Of a stretch of 64,000 nucleotides of DNA, positions 25,391 through 33,606 are shown piece after piece. The translations under genes and the position numbers were made by a program. The stretch spans positions 62,001 through 126,000 of the forward strand of contig NZ_LZHV01000014.1 of the NCBI RefSeq assembly GCF_001667275.1, given 5' to 3'. The number at the start of each line of letters is the position of its first letter. Within the stretch, counting starts at the first letter, position 1. This stretch comes from Mycobacterium sp. ACS4054 (lineage in GTDB: Bacteria; Actinomycetota; Actinomycetes; Mycobacteriales; Mycobacteriaceae). The notes beneath the pieces are model-generated. The model did no database searches and was not told where the DNA came from. It saw only the letters and a list, made by a program, of their open reading frames with translations.

Positions 25391-26790
25391 CCACGCGGTC
25401 GTTGGTCAGCCAGCTGGTCGACACCTTCAGAGCGCAGGGCCGAATCGTCATCGTCGGCGCGTCCCTGGCCGGTTTGCGCGCCGCAGAAGCGCTGCGCGAG
25501 AAGGGGTTTCAGGGACCACTTACCATCATTGGCGACGAGCCCCATGAACCCTACGACCGGCCACCACTGTCCAAGCAGGTCTTGAAGGGCTGGGTGCCCG
25601 CCGACCACACCAAACTTCCCCGCCTGCGACCCGTGGACGCCCAATGGCGGCTGGGTGTCGCGGCGGTGGGCCTGGACCGGCCCAACCGCCAGGTGCTGCT
25701 CGCCAACGGCGAGAAGGTGGACTACGACCGGCTGCTGATCGCCACGGGCACCAGGGCGCGCCCTTGGTTCAACCCCGAAGAGGCCGCTCTGACGGGCCTG
25801 TTCAGCGTGCGCACGTGCGACGATGCGGCCAAGCTGGCCGCCGCGCTCAAGGCGCGGCCCCGCCGGGTGCTCATCGTCGGCTCGGGGTTCGTGGGATCGG
25901 AGATCGCCTCGGTGTGCCGCGATCTCGACCTTCCGGTGACCGTCGCCGAGCGGGGCAAGGCGCCGCTGACCGGTGCGCTGGGCGGGGTGATCGGTGACAT
26001 CGCCGCGCAAATGCAGATCGAGGCCGGGGTCGATCTGCGCACCGGCGTGGCGGTCGATCGGCTCGAAGGCGACGTCGACGGCAAGGTCCGCGCGGCCCAC
26101 CTGTCGGACGGCACCGTGCTCGAGGTCGACGTCGTGGTGGCCTCGCTGGGCTCGATCCGCAACGTGGAGTGGCTCGAGGGCGCCCGGCTGGCGAGCGGGT
26201 TTTGGGGAGTGGCCTGTGACGCCGGCTGCCGCGCGTTCGACATCAACGGCGTGGTGACCGACAACATCTTCGTCGCCGGCGACGTGGCGCGCGCCCCGCA
26301 CGTCCTCTACGAATACCAGTTCATGTCGCAAGAGCATTGGGACAATGCGGTTTTCGGCGCCGAGGTGGCGGCCAACAACATGATCAGCGTGGAGACGGGA
26401 CGACGGCCGCACCTGCCGCTCCCCTCGTTCTGGTCAGGGCAATTCGGCGTCAACATCAAGAGCGTCGGCGTGTGCTCGTTCGGCGACGAGATCGTCTTCA
26501 CCCAGGGCTCGGTCGAGCAGCGGCGCTTCGCGGCCGCCTACGGACACCGGGGCCGCATCGTCGGGGCGGTGACGTTCAATCACGGAAAATGGCTGCCGTA
26601 CTACGCCTCCCTGATCGAGCGGTCCGCACCGTTCCCGCCGCCCCCGCCCGGCTACGACCGGCCCCTGCTCTTCGAGCCGATGCCGGCCCGATTCCCCGAC
26701 CCGCGCGAACGCACCGACATCCCCGACGTCGTGCTCACCGGACACGACCCGACCTCGCGTGGCGCCGAATTCCGGCCCCGGATCCGCTGA
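25387..26790 (+). CDS. FAD-dependent ferredoxin reductase
   Basis: Protein of 467 residues, overlapping the ferredoxin gene by four bases (ATGA). The FAD motif is VIVGASLAGLRAAEAL (21-36) and the NADH motif VLIVGSGFVGSEIAS (161-175). NIFVAGDVAR is the second FAD-contact motif. The first ~18 residues and a ~50-residue C-terminal Pro-rich tail (PPPPPGYDRPLLFEPMP) extend the usual core of about 400 residues. It should use NAD(P)H to reduce the adjacent ferredoxin for the P450. Confidence 0.9.
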   Translation: MTTRSLVSQLVDTFRAQGRIVIVGASLAGLRAAEALREKGFQGPLTIIGDEPHEPYDRPPLSKQVLKGWVPADHTKLPRLRPVDAQWRLGVAAVGLDRPNRQVLLANGEKVDYDRLLIATGTRARPWFNPEEAALTGLFSVRTCDDAAKLAAALKARPRRVLIVGSGFVGSEIASVCRDLDLPVTVAERGKAPLTGALGGVIGDIAAQMQIEAGVDLRTGVAVDRLEGDVDGKVRAAHLSDGTVLEVDVVVASLGSIRNVEWLEGARLASGFWGVACDAGCRAFDINGVVTDNIFVAGDVARAPHVLYEYQFMSQEHWDNAVFGAEVAANNMISVETGRRPHLPLPSFWSGQFGVNIKSVGVCSFGDEIVFTQGSVEQRRFAAAYGHRGRIVGAVTFNHGKWLPYYASLIERSAPFPPPPPGYDRPLLFEPMPARFPDPRERTDIPDVVLTGHDPTSRGAEFRPRIR

Positions 26791-26805
26791 CGGCAGGGAG
26801 ACGAC

Positions 26806-28074
26806 ATGAACGCCGCGACCGCTTGGGCCGAAGCGATGAAGTTCGAGAACCGGCCGAACCCCTACCCGTTCTTCGAGGAGCTGCGCAAGACACCGGTGGC
26901 CAAGGTCGCCGACAAAACCTACGTCGTCACCGGCTACCCCGAGTTACTCGCGCTGGCCCACGACCCGCGGATCAGCTCCGACATTCGCCGCAGCCTGTCG
27001 GATTTCGGTGTCGAGAAGCCCGAACCCGAGCCGGGCAGCGGCCACCTGCAGGCCTACGGCCGGGAGCCGAGCATCATCGTCTCCGACCCGCCCGAGCACG
27101 ACCGGGCCCGGCGCCAGGTGATGCGCCACTTCGGCCCGCCGCACTCCCCCGACGTGATCCCCGGCATGGAACCGCTGGTGGTCAGGCTGGCCAACGACCT
27201 GCTCGACGAGATCAAGGCGCGCGGCACCGGCCGTCTGGACGTGGTGGCGGACTTCGCCTATCCGATACCCGTCTCCGTCATCTGCAAGATCCTCGGCGTG
27301 CCCGTCGAAGACGAATCGAGGTTTCACGCCTGGATCTTCGACTTCATGATGGGCCTGGATCTCGGGCCCGAGGGCGCCACCGAGGAGGGGCGGGCCCTGG
27401 CGGAGAAGGGCCGCGCCGGAACCGCCGCCCTGCTGGCCTACCTGGGTGAGCTGGTGCGGACATACGCGGCAACCCCCGGCGAGGGCCTGCTGTCCAGGCT
27501 GCTGCACGACGGCGGCCCCGACGGCCCGATGTCGGTGAAGGAGGCGACATCCAACGCCATGCTGCTTCTCGTCGCCGGACACGATTCCACGGTCAACACC
27601 ATCAGCAATTGCGTGATGACGCTGCTGCGCAACCCCGGCAGCTGGGATTTGGTCAGGCAGCGTCCGGAGCTGATTCCGCGCGTCATCGAAGAGGTGCAGC
27701 GGCTGCAGTCGGCGGTTCAGTTCTTCCCCAGCCGCAGCGCCACCGCGGACATCGAGATCGCCGGGACGCTGATCCCCGCGGGCTCGGCCGTCTATCTGAT
27801 CTACGCCGCCGCCAACCGGGACCCGCGTCGCTTCGACAATCCCGACCGCTTCGACCCGCTGCGCCCGGATAACGAGCATTTCGGTTGGGGCAGCGGCATT
27901 CACACCTGCATGGGCGGCCCGCTGGCGCGGCTGGAGGTGAACCTGGCGCTGGAGATCTTCGTCCGCCGCCTCGAATCTCCCAAGCTGGTGGTCGACCCGC
28001 CGCCCTACCGGCACAATCAGGTGTTCCGCGGGCCCCGCCAGCTCTGGGTGGACTTCGCGGCGATCACCGAGTGA
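26806..28074 (+). CDS. Cytochrome P450
   Basis: Protein of 422 residues, a soluble bacterial P450. The I-helix oxygen-activation motif is AGHDST (257-262), with Asp in place of the more usual Glu. The E-x-x-R pair is in EEVQR (295-299), and the heme-binding loop is FGWGSGIHTCMGG (359-371) with axial Cys368. The substrate and CYP family number cannot be read by eye. GGGAG precedes the ATG 15 bp after the reductase stop, so ferredoxin, reductase and P450 are a complete three-gene electron-transfer unit. Confidence 0.95.
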   Translation: MNAATAWAEAMKFENRPNPYPFFEELRKTPVAKVADKTYVVTGYPELLALAHDPRISSDIRRSLSDFGVEKPEPEPGSGHLQAYGREPSIIVSDPPEHDRARRQVMRHFGPPHSPDVIPGMEPLVVRLANDLLDEIKARGTGRLDVVADFAYPIPVSVICKILGVPVEDESRFHAWIFDFMMGLDLGPEGATEEGRALAEKGRAGTAALLAYLGELVRTYAATPGEGLLSRLLHDGGPDGPMSVKEATSNAMLLLVAGHDSTVNTISNCVMTLLRNPGSWDLVRQRPELIPRVIEEVQRLQSAVQFFPSRSATADIEIAGTLIPAGSAVYLIYAAANRDPRRFDNPDRFDPLRPDNEHFGWGSGIHTCMGGPLARLEVNLALEIFVRRLESPKLVVDPPPYRHNQVFRGPRQLWVDFAAITE

Positions 28075-28080
28075 ATCCGC

Positions 28081-28926
28081 CTACCCGCCGATGGTGACGC
28101 GGTCACCGACGCGGATGATGCCCTCCGCCGCCACCGCGAGATACGCGCCCGCGCACGGCTGGGCGCCGTGACCGCCCGTGTCCCAACGGTTTTCGGCCGC
28201 CGGTGTGCGCAGGGCATGCGGGGCGCGTGGCAGCGATCCGTGTTCGAGCGTCGGCACGACGCAGCGGGACGTGGCCGTAAGGACGCGCAGCCGTGCGTCG
28301 CCGACGGCGATGTCGCAGCCGACCCAGTCGTTTTCGGCGTACGGCGGGTAGCCGGCTGGCGTCTCGATCACCACGTTGGGTCGATACCGAAGCGCCTCCA
28401 CGCCGATGTGTTCGAGCGTGGCCGTCGTAATCGCATGCAGCGGCGCCTCATCGGTGAACGCGTCACCCGGCGTCGCCTGGGCGATCTGAAGGATGCGGCC
28501 ACCGACGTCGGCATCCAGGCCCAGCTCCAGCAGCTTCTCCGGATCGGGGCGCACCAACGAGGCGCCCTGCGGGCGCTGGGCGATCAGTCGGACCGGGCGC
28601 CCCAACAGCTGCGAGAGCAGATCGTCGACGCCGGGGTCGTCGGCCGCCACGCTCGATCCGTCGGGCAGTTCGATGTTCACCCGGCCGGCGTCTGCGTTGG
28701 CGGTGCACTTCAACAAACCACGCCACAGTCGGGCATTCTTGGCGCTGGCCACATGCCCGGTGTCGGCGTCGAGCAGCGCCAGCCGCCGGTCGCCCTGGGC
28801 GCCGTGCTCGTCGACGAACAGGTGCGGCACGGCTTCGCCGAGCATCGATTTCACCGGATAGCGCAGCAGGGTTTGCACCCGCAGCTCAGCAGCGGCCTGG
28901 CCCGAAAACCCCGTCGGCTCCGTCAC
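28081..28926 (-). CDS. MOSC domain protein
   Basis: Protein of 281 residues. The N-terminal MOSC beta-barrel (LRVQTLLRYPVKSMLGEAVPHLFVDEHGAQGDRR) is followed by the MOSC domain with GDAFTDEAPLHAITTATL, YRPNVVIE, NDWVG and the conserved Cys in TSRCVVPTLEHG. MOSC proteins bind molybdenum cofactor through that Cys; relatives (MOCO sulfurase C-terminus, mARC, YcbX/YiiM) reduce N-hydroxylated compounds with a partner flavoprotein or ferredoxin. Physiological role here is unknown. GTG start at 28926; it converges with the P450 gene at a 6-bp gap. Confidence 0.87.
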   Translation of the reverse strand: MTEPTGFSGQAAAELRVQTLLRYPVKSMLGEAVPHLFVDEHGAQGDRRLALLDADTGHVASAKNARLWRGLLKCTANADAGRVNIELPDGSSVAADDPGVDDLLSQLLGRPVRLIAQRPQGASLVRPDPEKLLELGLDADVGGRILQIAQATPGDAFTDEAPLHAITTATLEHIGVEALRYRPNVVIETPAGYPPYAENDWVGCDIAVGDARLRVLTATSRCVVPTLEHGSLPRAPHALRTPAAENRWDTGGHGAQPCAGAYLAVAAEGIIRVGDRVTIGG

Positions 28927-29015
28927 TGCCCGTCCCCACTCAGCGATCCTGCCCGCACCGTCCGGATCAGACTATGCGGGCAGGACGCCAAACCCACTGG
29001 GGGGTCGGAAACCGA

Positions 29016-29339
29016 TCAGCCCGGGCAGTAGGTCGACTCCGCCGCGCTCACCCAGCCGGTCATGTCGGCGAAGCTGAAGCCCTTCGCGCTCATGCCGGAA
29101 TGCAGGTCGGCGGCGATGGCGTCCGGCGTCTTGCCGGCCATCCGGTCCGCGCAGACCGCATGCCCCAGCGCGATCATGTCGGAGTCACTCGACGAGGGCC
29201 AGGAGAATCCGAGGTTGTGCAACTTCGCCAAGTATGCGTCGTCGGTGCTGTCGGCCGACGCAATCGCCGTCGTTGCGGTGAGGGCAGCGCCAACCATGAC
29301 GGGAATTGTCAGTTTGGCCAGCCAACGCGATGTAAGCAT
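29016..29339 (-). CDS. DUF732 family exported protein
   Basis: Protein of 107 residues. The signal peptide (1-29) ends near AIASADSTDDA. The mature part follows the DUF732 plan: DDAYLAKLHNLGFSWP, ALGHAVCADRMAGKTPDAIAADL and the terminal WVSAAESTYCPG, giving two Cys that could pair. It is a second member beside the one at 1915 and is closer to the family average. The ATG has a purine-rich AAGAAGGG about 7 nt upstream. Confidence 0.87.
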   Translation of the reverse strand: MLTSRWLAKLTIPVMVGAALTATTAIASADSTDDAYLAKLHNLGFSWPSSSDSDMIALGHAVCADRMAGKTPDAIAADLHSGMSAKGFSFADMTGWVSAAESTYCPG

Positions 29340-29684
29340 TTTGTGCCCTTCTTTTTTGTCGGTATCGAGGTGGGGTCAGTATATGAGCGGGCGATGCCGG
29401 CCAATATTAAAAGTAAGAAAATTGCTGCGGCCCTTCGGTAACCGCGGAGACAACATTTCTGCGGGCTTGGTGCGAGTGGTGGTTGCACCGGCTCACTAGC
29501 CCCGGATGGCCGCGCTGCGCGCGGAGTTGCGCAGACGGCGATCGACTGCTAACAGCTTTGCCAGCCGGCCGGTGGCAGGGCGAGGCCACCCGGTAATTCA
29601 TTGACCCCGGCGGCAATTGTCCGAGCCGTCTGTCGGTATTGGGCGCCGGTTATGGAAAATGACGGCCCATGTCGGCGCGCGAGG
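29340..29684. other. Intergenic region, no gene seen
   Basis: This 345-bp gap lies between two leftward genes (the PPE gene ends at 29685; DUF732 starts at 29339). It includes an A+T-rich patch around 29350-29430 that is likely the DUF732 promoter. I see no convincing open frame, tRNA or terminator hairpin. Confidence 0.4.
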
Positions 29685-31013
29685 TCAGTGCGGGAGCAGG
29701 CGCTGCTTTTGCTCGAGGAACTCGTCCTCGGTGATGATTCCCGCATCGCGCAGTGAAGCGAGCTCGCGCAACTCGGCGGCGATGCTGGTGATCGGCCCGC
29801 CAGCCGGCACCTGCGGTGCCGCCGTGCCGTCCTTCGTCGTCTTTTGCGTTGTCCCCCTGACCCTTTCGGCGCGGCCCGCGCCGCCCGTGCCGGCCATGGC
29901 GCGCCCCGCCATGCCCGCCGCGGCCATCTCACCGAACAGGCTGCCCGAGGTGCCGGACGAGGCCGGGGCGGCGCCCACGCTGGTGGCGGGCAGCGCCAGG
30001 GCGGCCGGCCGGATCGCCGGGGCGGCCGCGGTCCAGGCCGGCGGCACCGACAGGCCGCCGACCGTGTTCGCCTGGCTCAGGGCCGCCGTTGCGGCCGACC
30101 CGCCCGCCAGGTTGGTGATCACCGGGAAGGGCGTCGGGGGCACCGGGGCGAAGCCCGGCCAGGACTGCACCCCCGCCCAGCCGCTGACGATGTCATCGGT
30201 GTGGAAACCGGTCAGGGCGCCGGAAACGTCGTAGGGAAGGGCCACGACGGCGGCGGCGAGGCCCGCCGCCCCGATCTCCGGGTCGACGAACACCGCGCTG
30301 AGATCCGCCGCCAGGCCCAGCAGGTCCCGCCCGCCGAAGCCCGGGGCGAGCGGGCTCGCGAGGGTGTTCAGCGCGTCGGGCGTCGCGGCCAAGGCCTGCT
30401 GCGTCGAGGTGACCGCGCTCTGCACCTTTCCGGCCGCCGTGGCGGCGGCCTGGTTGAGGGCCGCCGCTTGCCGCACCGACCCGCCCGAATCCGTGCTCTG
30501 TTGTGGCGAGGTGAACGGCGTCAGCCTGGTCGCCGACGCTGCCGACGCCGCGTAACCGTACATGGCCCCGGCGTCCTGGGCCCACATCTCGGAATACTGC
30601 GCCTCGGTGGTCGCGATCGCCGGGGTGTTCTGCCCCAAGATGTTCGTCGCGATCAGGGACATCAACAGGCTGCGGTTGGCCGCGATGACCGGCGGCGGCA
30701 CCGTTTCCGCGAACGCCGCCTCGTAGGCGGCGGCGGCCGCTTTGGCCTGATTGGCGGTCTCCTCGGCCTGCGCGGCGGCCGTTCGGGTCCAGCTCACATA
30801 GGGTGCCGCGGCGGTCGCCATCGCCTCCGCCGACGGACCCATCCAGGGCCCCCCGGTCAGGGCCGCGATCTCGGACTGGTAAGACGTCGCCGCGGAATGC
30901 AACGCGACGGCCAGCGCGTCCCAGGCGATGGCCGCGCCGAGCAGCGGTGCCGCCCCCGGCCCGGTGTACATCCGCGCGGAATTGATTTCCGGAGGCAGCG
31001 CTGCGAAATCCAT
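29685..31013 (-). CDS. PPE protein, SVP subgroup, with C-terminal SHOCT-like segment
   Basis: Protein of 442 residues. The PPE domain begins MDFAALPPEINSARMYTGPG, has the W-x-G turn in GGPWMGPSAEAM, and spans ~175 residues. The SVP motif (GGLSVPPAW) follows a low-complexity Ala-rich middle. The last ~36 residues, PITSIAAELRELASLRDAGI plus ITEDEFLEQKQRLL, have the spacing of a SHOCT domain (leucines, DAGIIT, EF, K, LL). PPE proteins are exported by ESX/type VII systems, usually with a PE partner; no PE gene is adjacent. ATG 31013 has GGAGGAG six bases upstream, and the longer frame begins before the conserved PPE start. Confidence 0.93.
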   Translation of the reverse strand: MDFAALPPEINSARMYTGPGAAPLLGAAIAWDALAVALHSAATSYQSEIAALTGGPWMGPSAEAMATAAAPYVSWTRTAAAQAEETANQAKAAAAAYEAAFAETVPPPVIAANRSLLMSLIATNILGQNTPAIATTEAQYSEMWAQDAGAMYGYAASAASATRLTPFTSPQQSTDSGGSVRQAAALNQAAATAAGKVQSAVTSTQQALAATPDALNTLASPLAPGFGGRDLLGLAADLSAVFVDPEIGAAGLAAAVVALPYDVSGALTGFHTDDIVSGWAGVQSWPGFAPVPPTPFPVITNLAGGSAATAALSQANTVGGLSVPPAWTAAAPAIRPAALALPATSVGAAPASSGTSGSLFGEMAAAGMAGRAMAGTGGAGRAERVRGTTQKTTKDGTAAPQVPAGGPITSIAAELRELASLRDAGIITEDEFLEQKQRLLPH

Positions 31014-31363
31014 GGTCGTCTCCTCCGGACGGTGGGTGGCCACAGTGTTAACGGTTCGTAGCTGGCCGTAGTGGGATTGCCCAACGGACAGCAAATAAAT
31101 CTCGATGTTTCTACTAGTACAGATTCCACCACGATGGGAAATCCATCCGGGCCCCCGACTCGCCTCAGAAGCCCGGGTCGGGTCCGTGACCAGGAATGCA
31201 GCGCCGTTGTGTGCGCCTAATCACCGACAAGTTACCCCGGCATTCGCCGTGAGCACACGAACGTCGCCCGTCGCAGCGCGCGGCGTCATGACCTATGAGC
31301 GGACCGGCCCCATACCCCGGCCGGTCTGCTTGGATCGGTATCACCACCGCGAGTTAGGTCTTG
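31014..31363. other. Divergent intergenic region, PPE gene / glycosyltransferase gene
   Basis: This 350-bp gap carries the start regions of the PPE gene (leftward) and the glycosyltransferase gene (rightward). The segment 31090-31125 is unusually A+T-rich for this genome and includes the 8-bp palindrome TACTAGTA. No coding potential is evident. Confidence 0.4.
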
Positions 31364-32548
31364 ATGAAGATTGTGCTGGCCGCCTACGGAAGCCGGGGCG
31401 ACGTCGAGCCGTGCGCGGCTGTCGGCCGCGAGCTGCTCCGCCGGGGTCACGACGTGCGCATGGCGGTCCCCCCCGATCGGCTGTGGTTCGTCGAATCGGC
31501 TGGGCTCACCGCCGTCGCCTACGGGCCGGACACGCGTGAACAGATAGCCGCCGCAACGAGTTTCGTTCAGCGCGTCCAGGATCCGATCGGTGCGCTACCG
31601 CAGATCGCGGAGCGGGTCACCGGCGTGTGGGCGGAGAAGACCACGACGCTGTCGTCGTTGGCGCAGGACGCCGACCTGCTGGTGGCCGGCATGAACGAAC
31701 AGCGGCTGGCCGCCAACGTCGCGGAGGCTTACGGCCTGCCGTTCGCCGCCCTGCACTTCTTCCCCGCCAAGGCGCTCGAACTGGGCGGGCTCCAGGCGCA
31801 CGTGACGAACGCCGCCGAAGGCACCCAGCGCCTGACGCTGGGTTTGCCGGCGACCGGCGGCTCCCCGGCCTCGCAGGTGTTGGAGATCCAGGCCTACGAG
31901 GAGCTGTGCGTCCCCGAGCTGGCCGCCGAGTGGGCGGGGTCCGGGCTCCGGCGGCCGTTCGTCGGGTCGCTGACCCTGGAAATGCCGACCGACGTCGACG
32001 ACGAGGTGTTGTCGTGGATCGCCGAAGGGGCGCCGCCCATCTACTTCGGTTTCGGCAGCACGCCGGTCACGTCGCCCGCCGAGACGGTCGCGGTGATCAG
32101 CGGAGCGTGTGAGCAGTTGGGCGCACGGGCGCTGATCTGCAGCGGCTTCAACGACTTTTCCGAGGTGGCGCGGGCGGACCATACGAAGATCGTGGACGCG
32201 GTCAACCATGCGGCCATTTTTCCGGCCTGCCGCGCGATCGTGCACCACGGCGGTTCGGGCACCACCGCGGCGGGCATGCGGGCCGGAGTCCCCATGTTGG
32301 TGCTCTGGCTCTGGCTCGATCAGCCGATGTGGGCCTCCGCCGTCAGCCGGCTGAAAGTCGGTATCGCCAGGGCATTTTCGGAGTCGACCTACGATTCACT
32401 CGTCGCCGACCTGCGCTCGGTGCTCGGTCCGGATTACCTCACGCGGGCCCGCGAGGTGGCCGCGCAGCTGACCAAACCCGCCGAAAGCGTCGGCAGGGCC
32501 GCCGATCTTCTGGAAGACGCGGTGGTGCAAAGCGGCCGGGTCGGGTAG
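31364..32548 (+). CDS. GT1-family (UGT-like) glycosyltransferase
   Basis: Protein of 394 residues, the size of the Rv1524/Rv1526c and GPL-type enzymes. The N-terminal acceptor half starts KIVLAAYGSRGDVEP, standard for this group. The C-terminal donor-binding half contains FGFGSTPV and HHGGSGTTAAGMRAGVP (from residue 294). Such enzymes add deoxyhexoses or hexoses to lipids, glycopeptidolipids or phenolic lipids; acceptor and sugar are unknown. TTG 31361 and ATG 31364 are both possible starts. A methyltransferase gene starts 9 bp after the stop, which suggests sugar or lipid O-methylation in the same pathway. Confidence 0.9.
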   Translation: MKIVLAAYGSRGDVEPCAAVGRELLRRGHDVRMAVPPDRLWFVESAGLTAVAYGPDTREQIAAATSFVQRVQDPIGALPQIAERVTGVWAEKTTTLSSLAQDADLLVAGMNEQRLAANVAEAYGLPFAALHFFPAKALELGGLQAHVTNAAEGTQRLTLGLPATGGSPASQVLEIQAYEELCVPELAAEWAGSGLRRPFVGSLTLEMPTDVDDEVLSWIAEGAPPIYFGFGSTPVTSPAETVAVISGACEQLGARALICSGFNDFSEVARADHTKIVDAVNHAAIFPACRAIVHHGGSGTTAAGMRAGVPMLVLWLWLDQPMWASAVSRLKVGIARAFSESTYDSLVADLRSVLGPDYLTRAREVAAQLTKPAESVGRAADLLEDAVVQSGRVG

Positions 32549-32557
32549 AAGGTTCTG

Positions 32558-33601
32558 GTGCAAGATCCGCCCCCCAGCCCTTTCGATCCGTCGATGCTGC
32601 ATGAAGCGATGGTCAGGCGGTTGTATCGCCGTTCGTCGTCCGAAGGTCACATCCGGGTGCCGGCCGTGCCCAGCATGCTCGACGAGTACGTCCTGTTGTG
32701 CGGCAACATCTGCGCCACCCTGGGCGTCTGGCACACCCCGGAACAGTCCGCCCAGCTCAGGACCGCGCTGGCGGCGGAGCTGGCGAAGGGTTTCAAGGCC
32801 TCTCCCCGTTCGGACATCCTCATCTCGTTCAACTCCTCCTTCGGGACGAGCGTGAACATCCGCGTCAAAGCCGAATGGCGGACGGTCGAGGCCGACTACG
32901 ACGAATGGGTGGCCGTGCGTCCGCCGCCGCTGTTCGGCACCGAGCCCGACGCGCGGGTGCTGGCGTTGGCCGCCGAAGCGGCCGACCCGACGGCCCACCG
33001 CGTGTTGGACGTCGGAGCGGGAACCGGACGCAACGCCCTGGCCCTGGCCCGCCGCGGCCACCCGGTGGACGCGGTCGAGATGGCGGCGAAGCTCGCCGAC
33101 ATCATGCGCTCGGAGGCCCAGAGCGAATCGCTGGGCGTGCGCGTGATCCAGAGCGATGTCTTCACCGCGATGGAAAGCGTCCACGACGAATACCAGCTGA
33201 TGGTGCTCGCCGAAGTCGTGCCCGACTTTCGAACCACCCACGAGTTGCGGGGCGTGTTCGAACTCGCCGCCGACTGCCTGGCCGCCGGGGGCCGCCTGGT
33301 GTTCAACGCCTTCCTGCCCCGGGAAGGCTACGTCCCCGACGCGTCCGCGGTGGAGCTCGGCCAGCAGTGCAACACCATGATCTACACGCGCGACCAGCTG
33401 GCGAGCGCGGTGTCCGGGCTGCCGCTCGAGCTGGTCGCCGACGATTCGGCGTACGAATACGAGAAGGCGCACCTGCCCGAGGGCGCCTGGCCACCCACGG
33501 GATGGTTCGAGGGGTGGGCCAACGGCCTCGACGTGTTCGACGTGCAGCGCGAGCACTCGCCGATCGAGTTGCGCTGGCTCGTGTACCGAAAGGCCGGCTG
33601 A
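32558..33601 (+). CDS. Class I SAM-dependent methyltransferase with N-terminal extension
   Basis: Protein of 347 residues. The N-terminal ~140 residues are helical (SMLHEAMVRRLYRRSSSEGH, MLDEYVLLCGNICATLGVWH) and not part of the methyltransferase fold. The Rossmann domain begins at RVLDVGAGTGRNALALARRG (~149-168), followed by VDAVEMAAKLADIM and AAGGRLVFNAFLP. GTG 32558 follows GAAGG at five bases. It is in an operon with the glycosyltransferase (9-bp gap). A role in methylating the same glycosylated product is inferred from context only. Confidence 0.85.
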   Translation: MQDPPPSPFDPSMLHEAMVRRLYRRSSSEGHIRVPAVPSMLDEYVLLCGNICATLGVWHTPEQSAQLRTALAAELAKGFKASPRSDILISFNSSFGTSVNIRVKAEWRTVEADYDEWVAVRPPPLFGTEPDARVLALAAEAADPTAHRVLDVGAGTGRNALALARRGHPVDAVEMAAKLADIMRSEAQSESLGVRVIQSDVFTAMESVHDEYQLMVLAEVVPDFRTTHELRGVFELAADCLAAGGRLVFNAFLPREGYVPDASAVELGQQCNTMIYTRDQLASAVSGLPLELVADDSAYEYEKAHLPEGAWPPTGWFEGWANGLDVFDVQREHSPIELRWLVYRKAG

Positions 33602-33606
33602 CCGCC

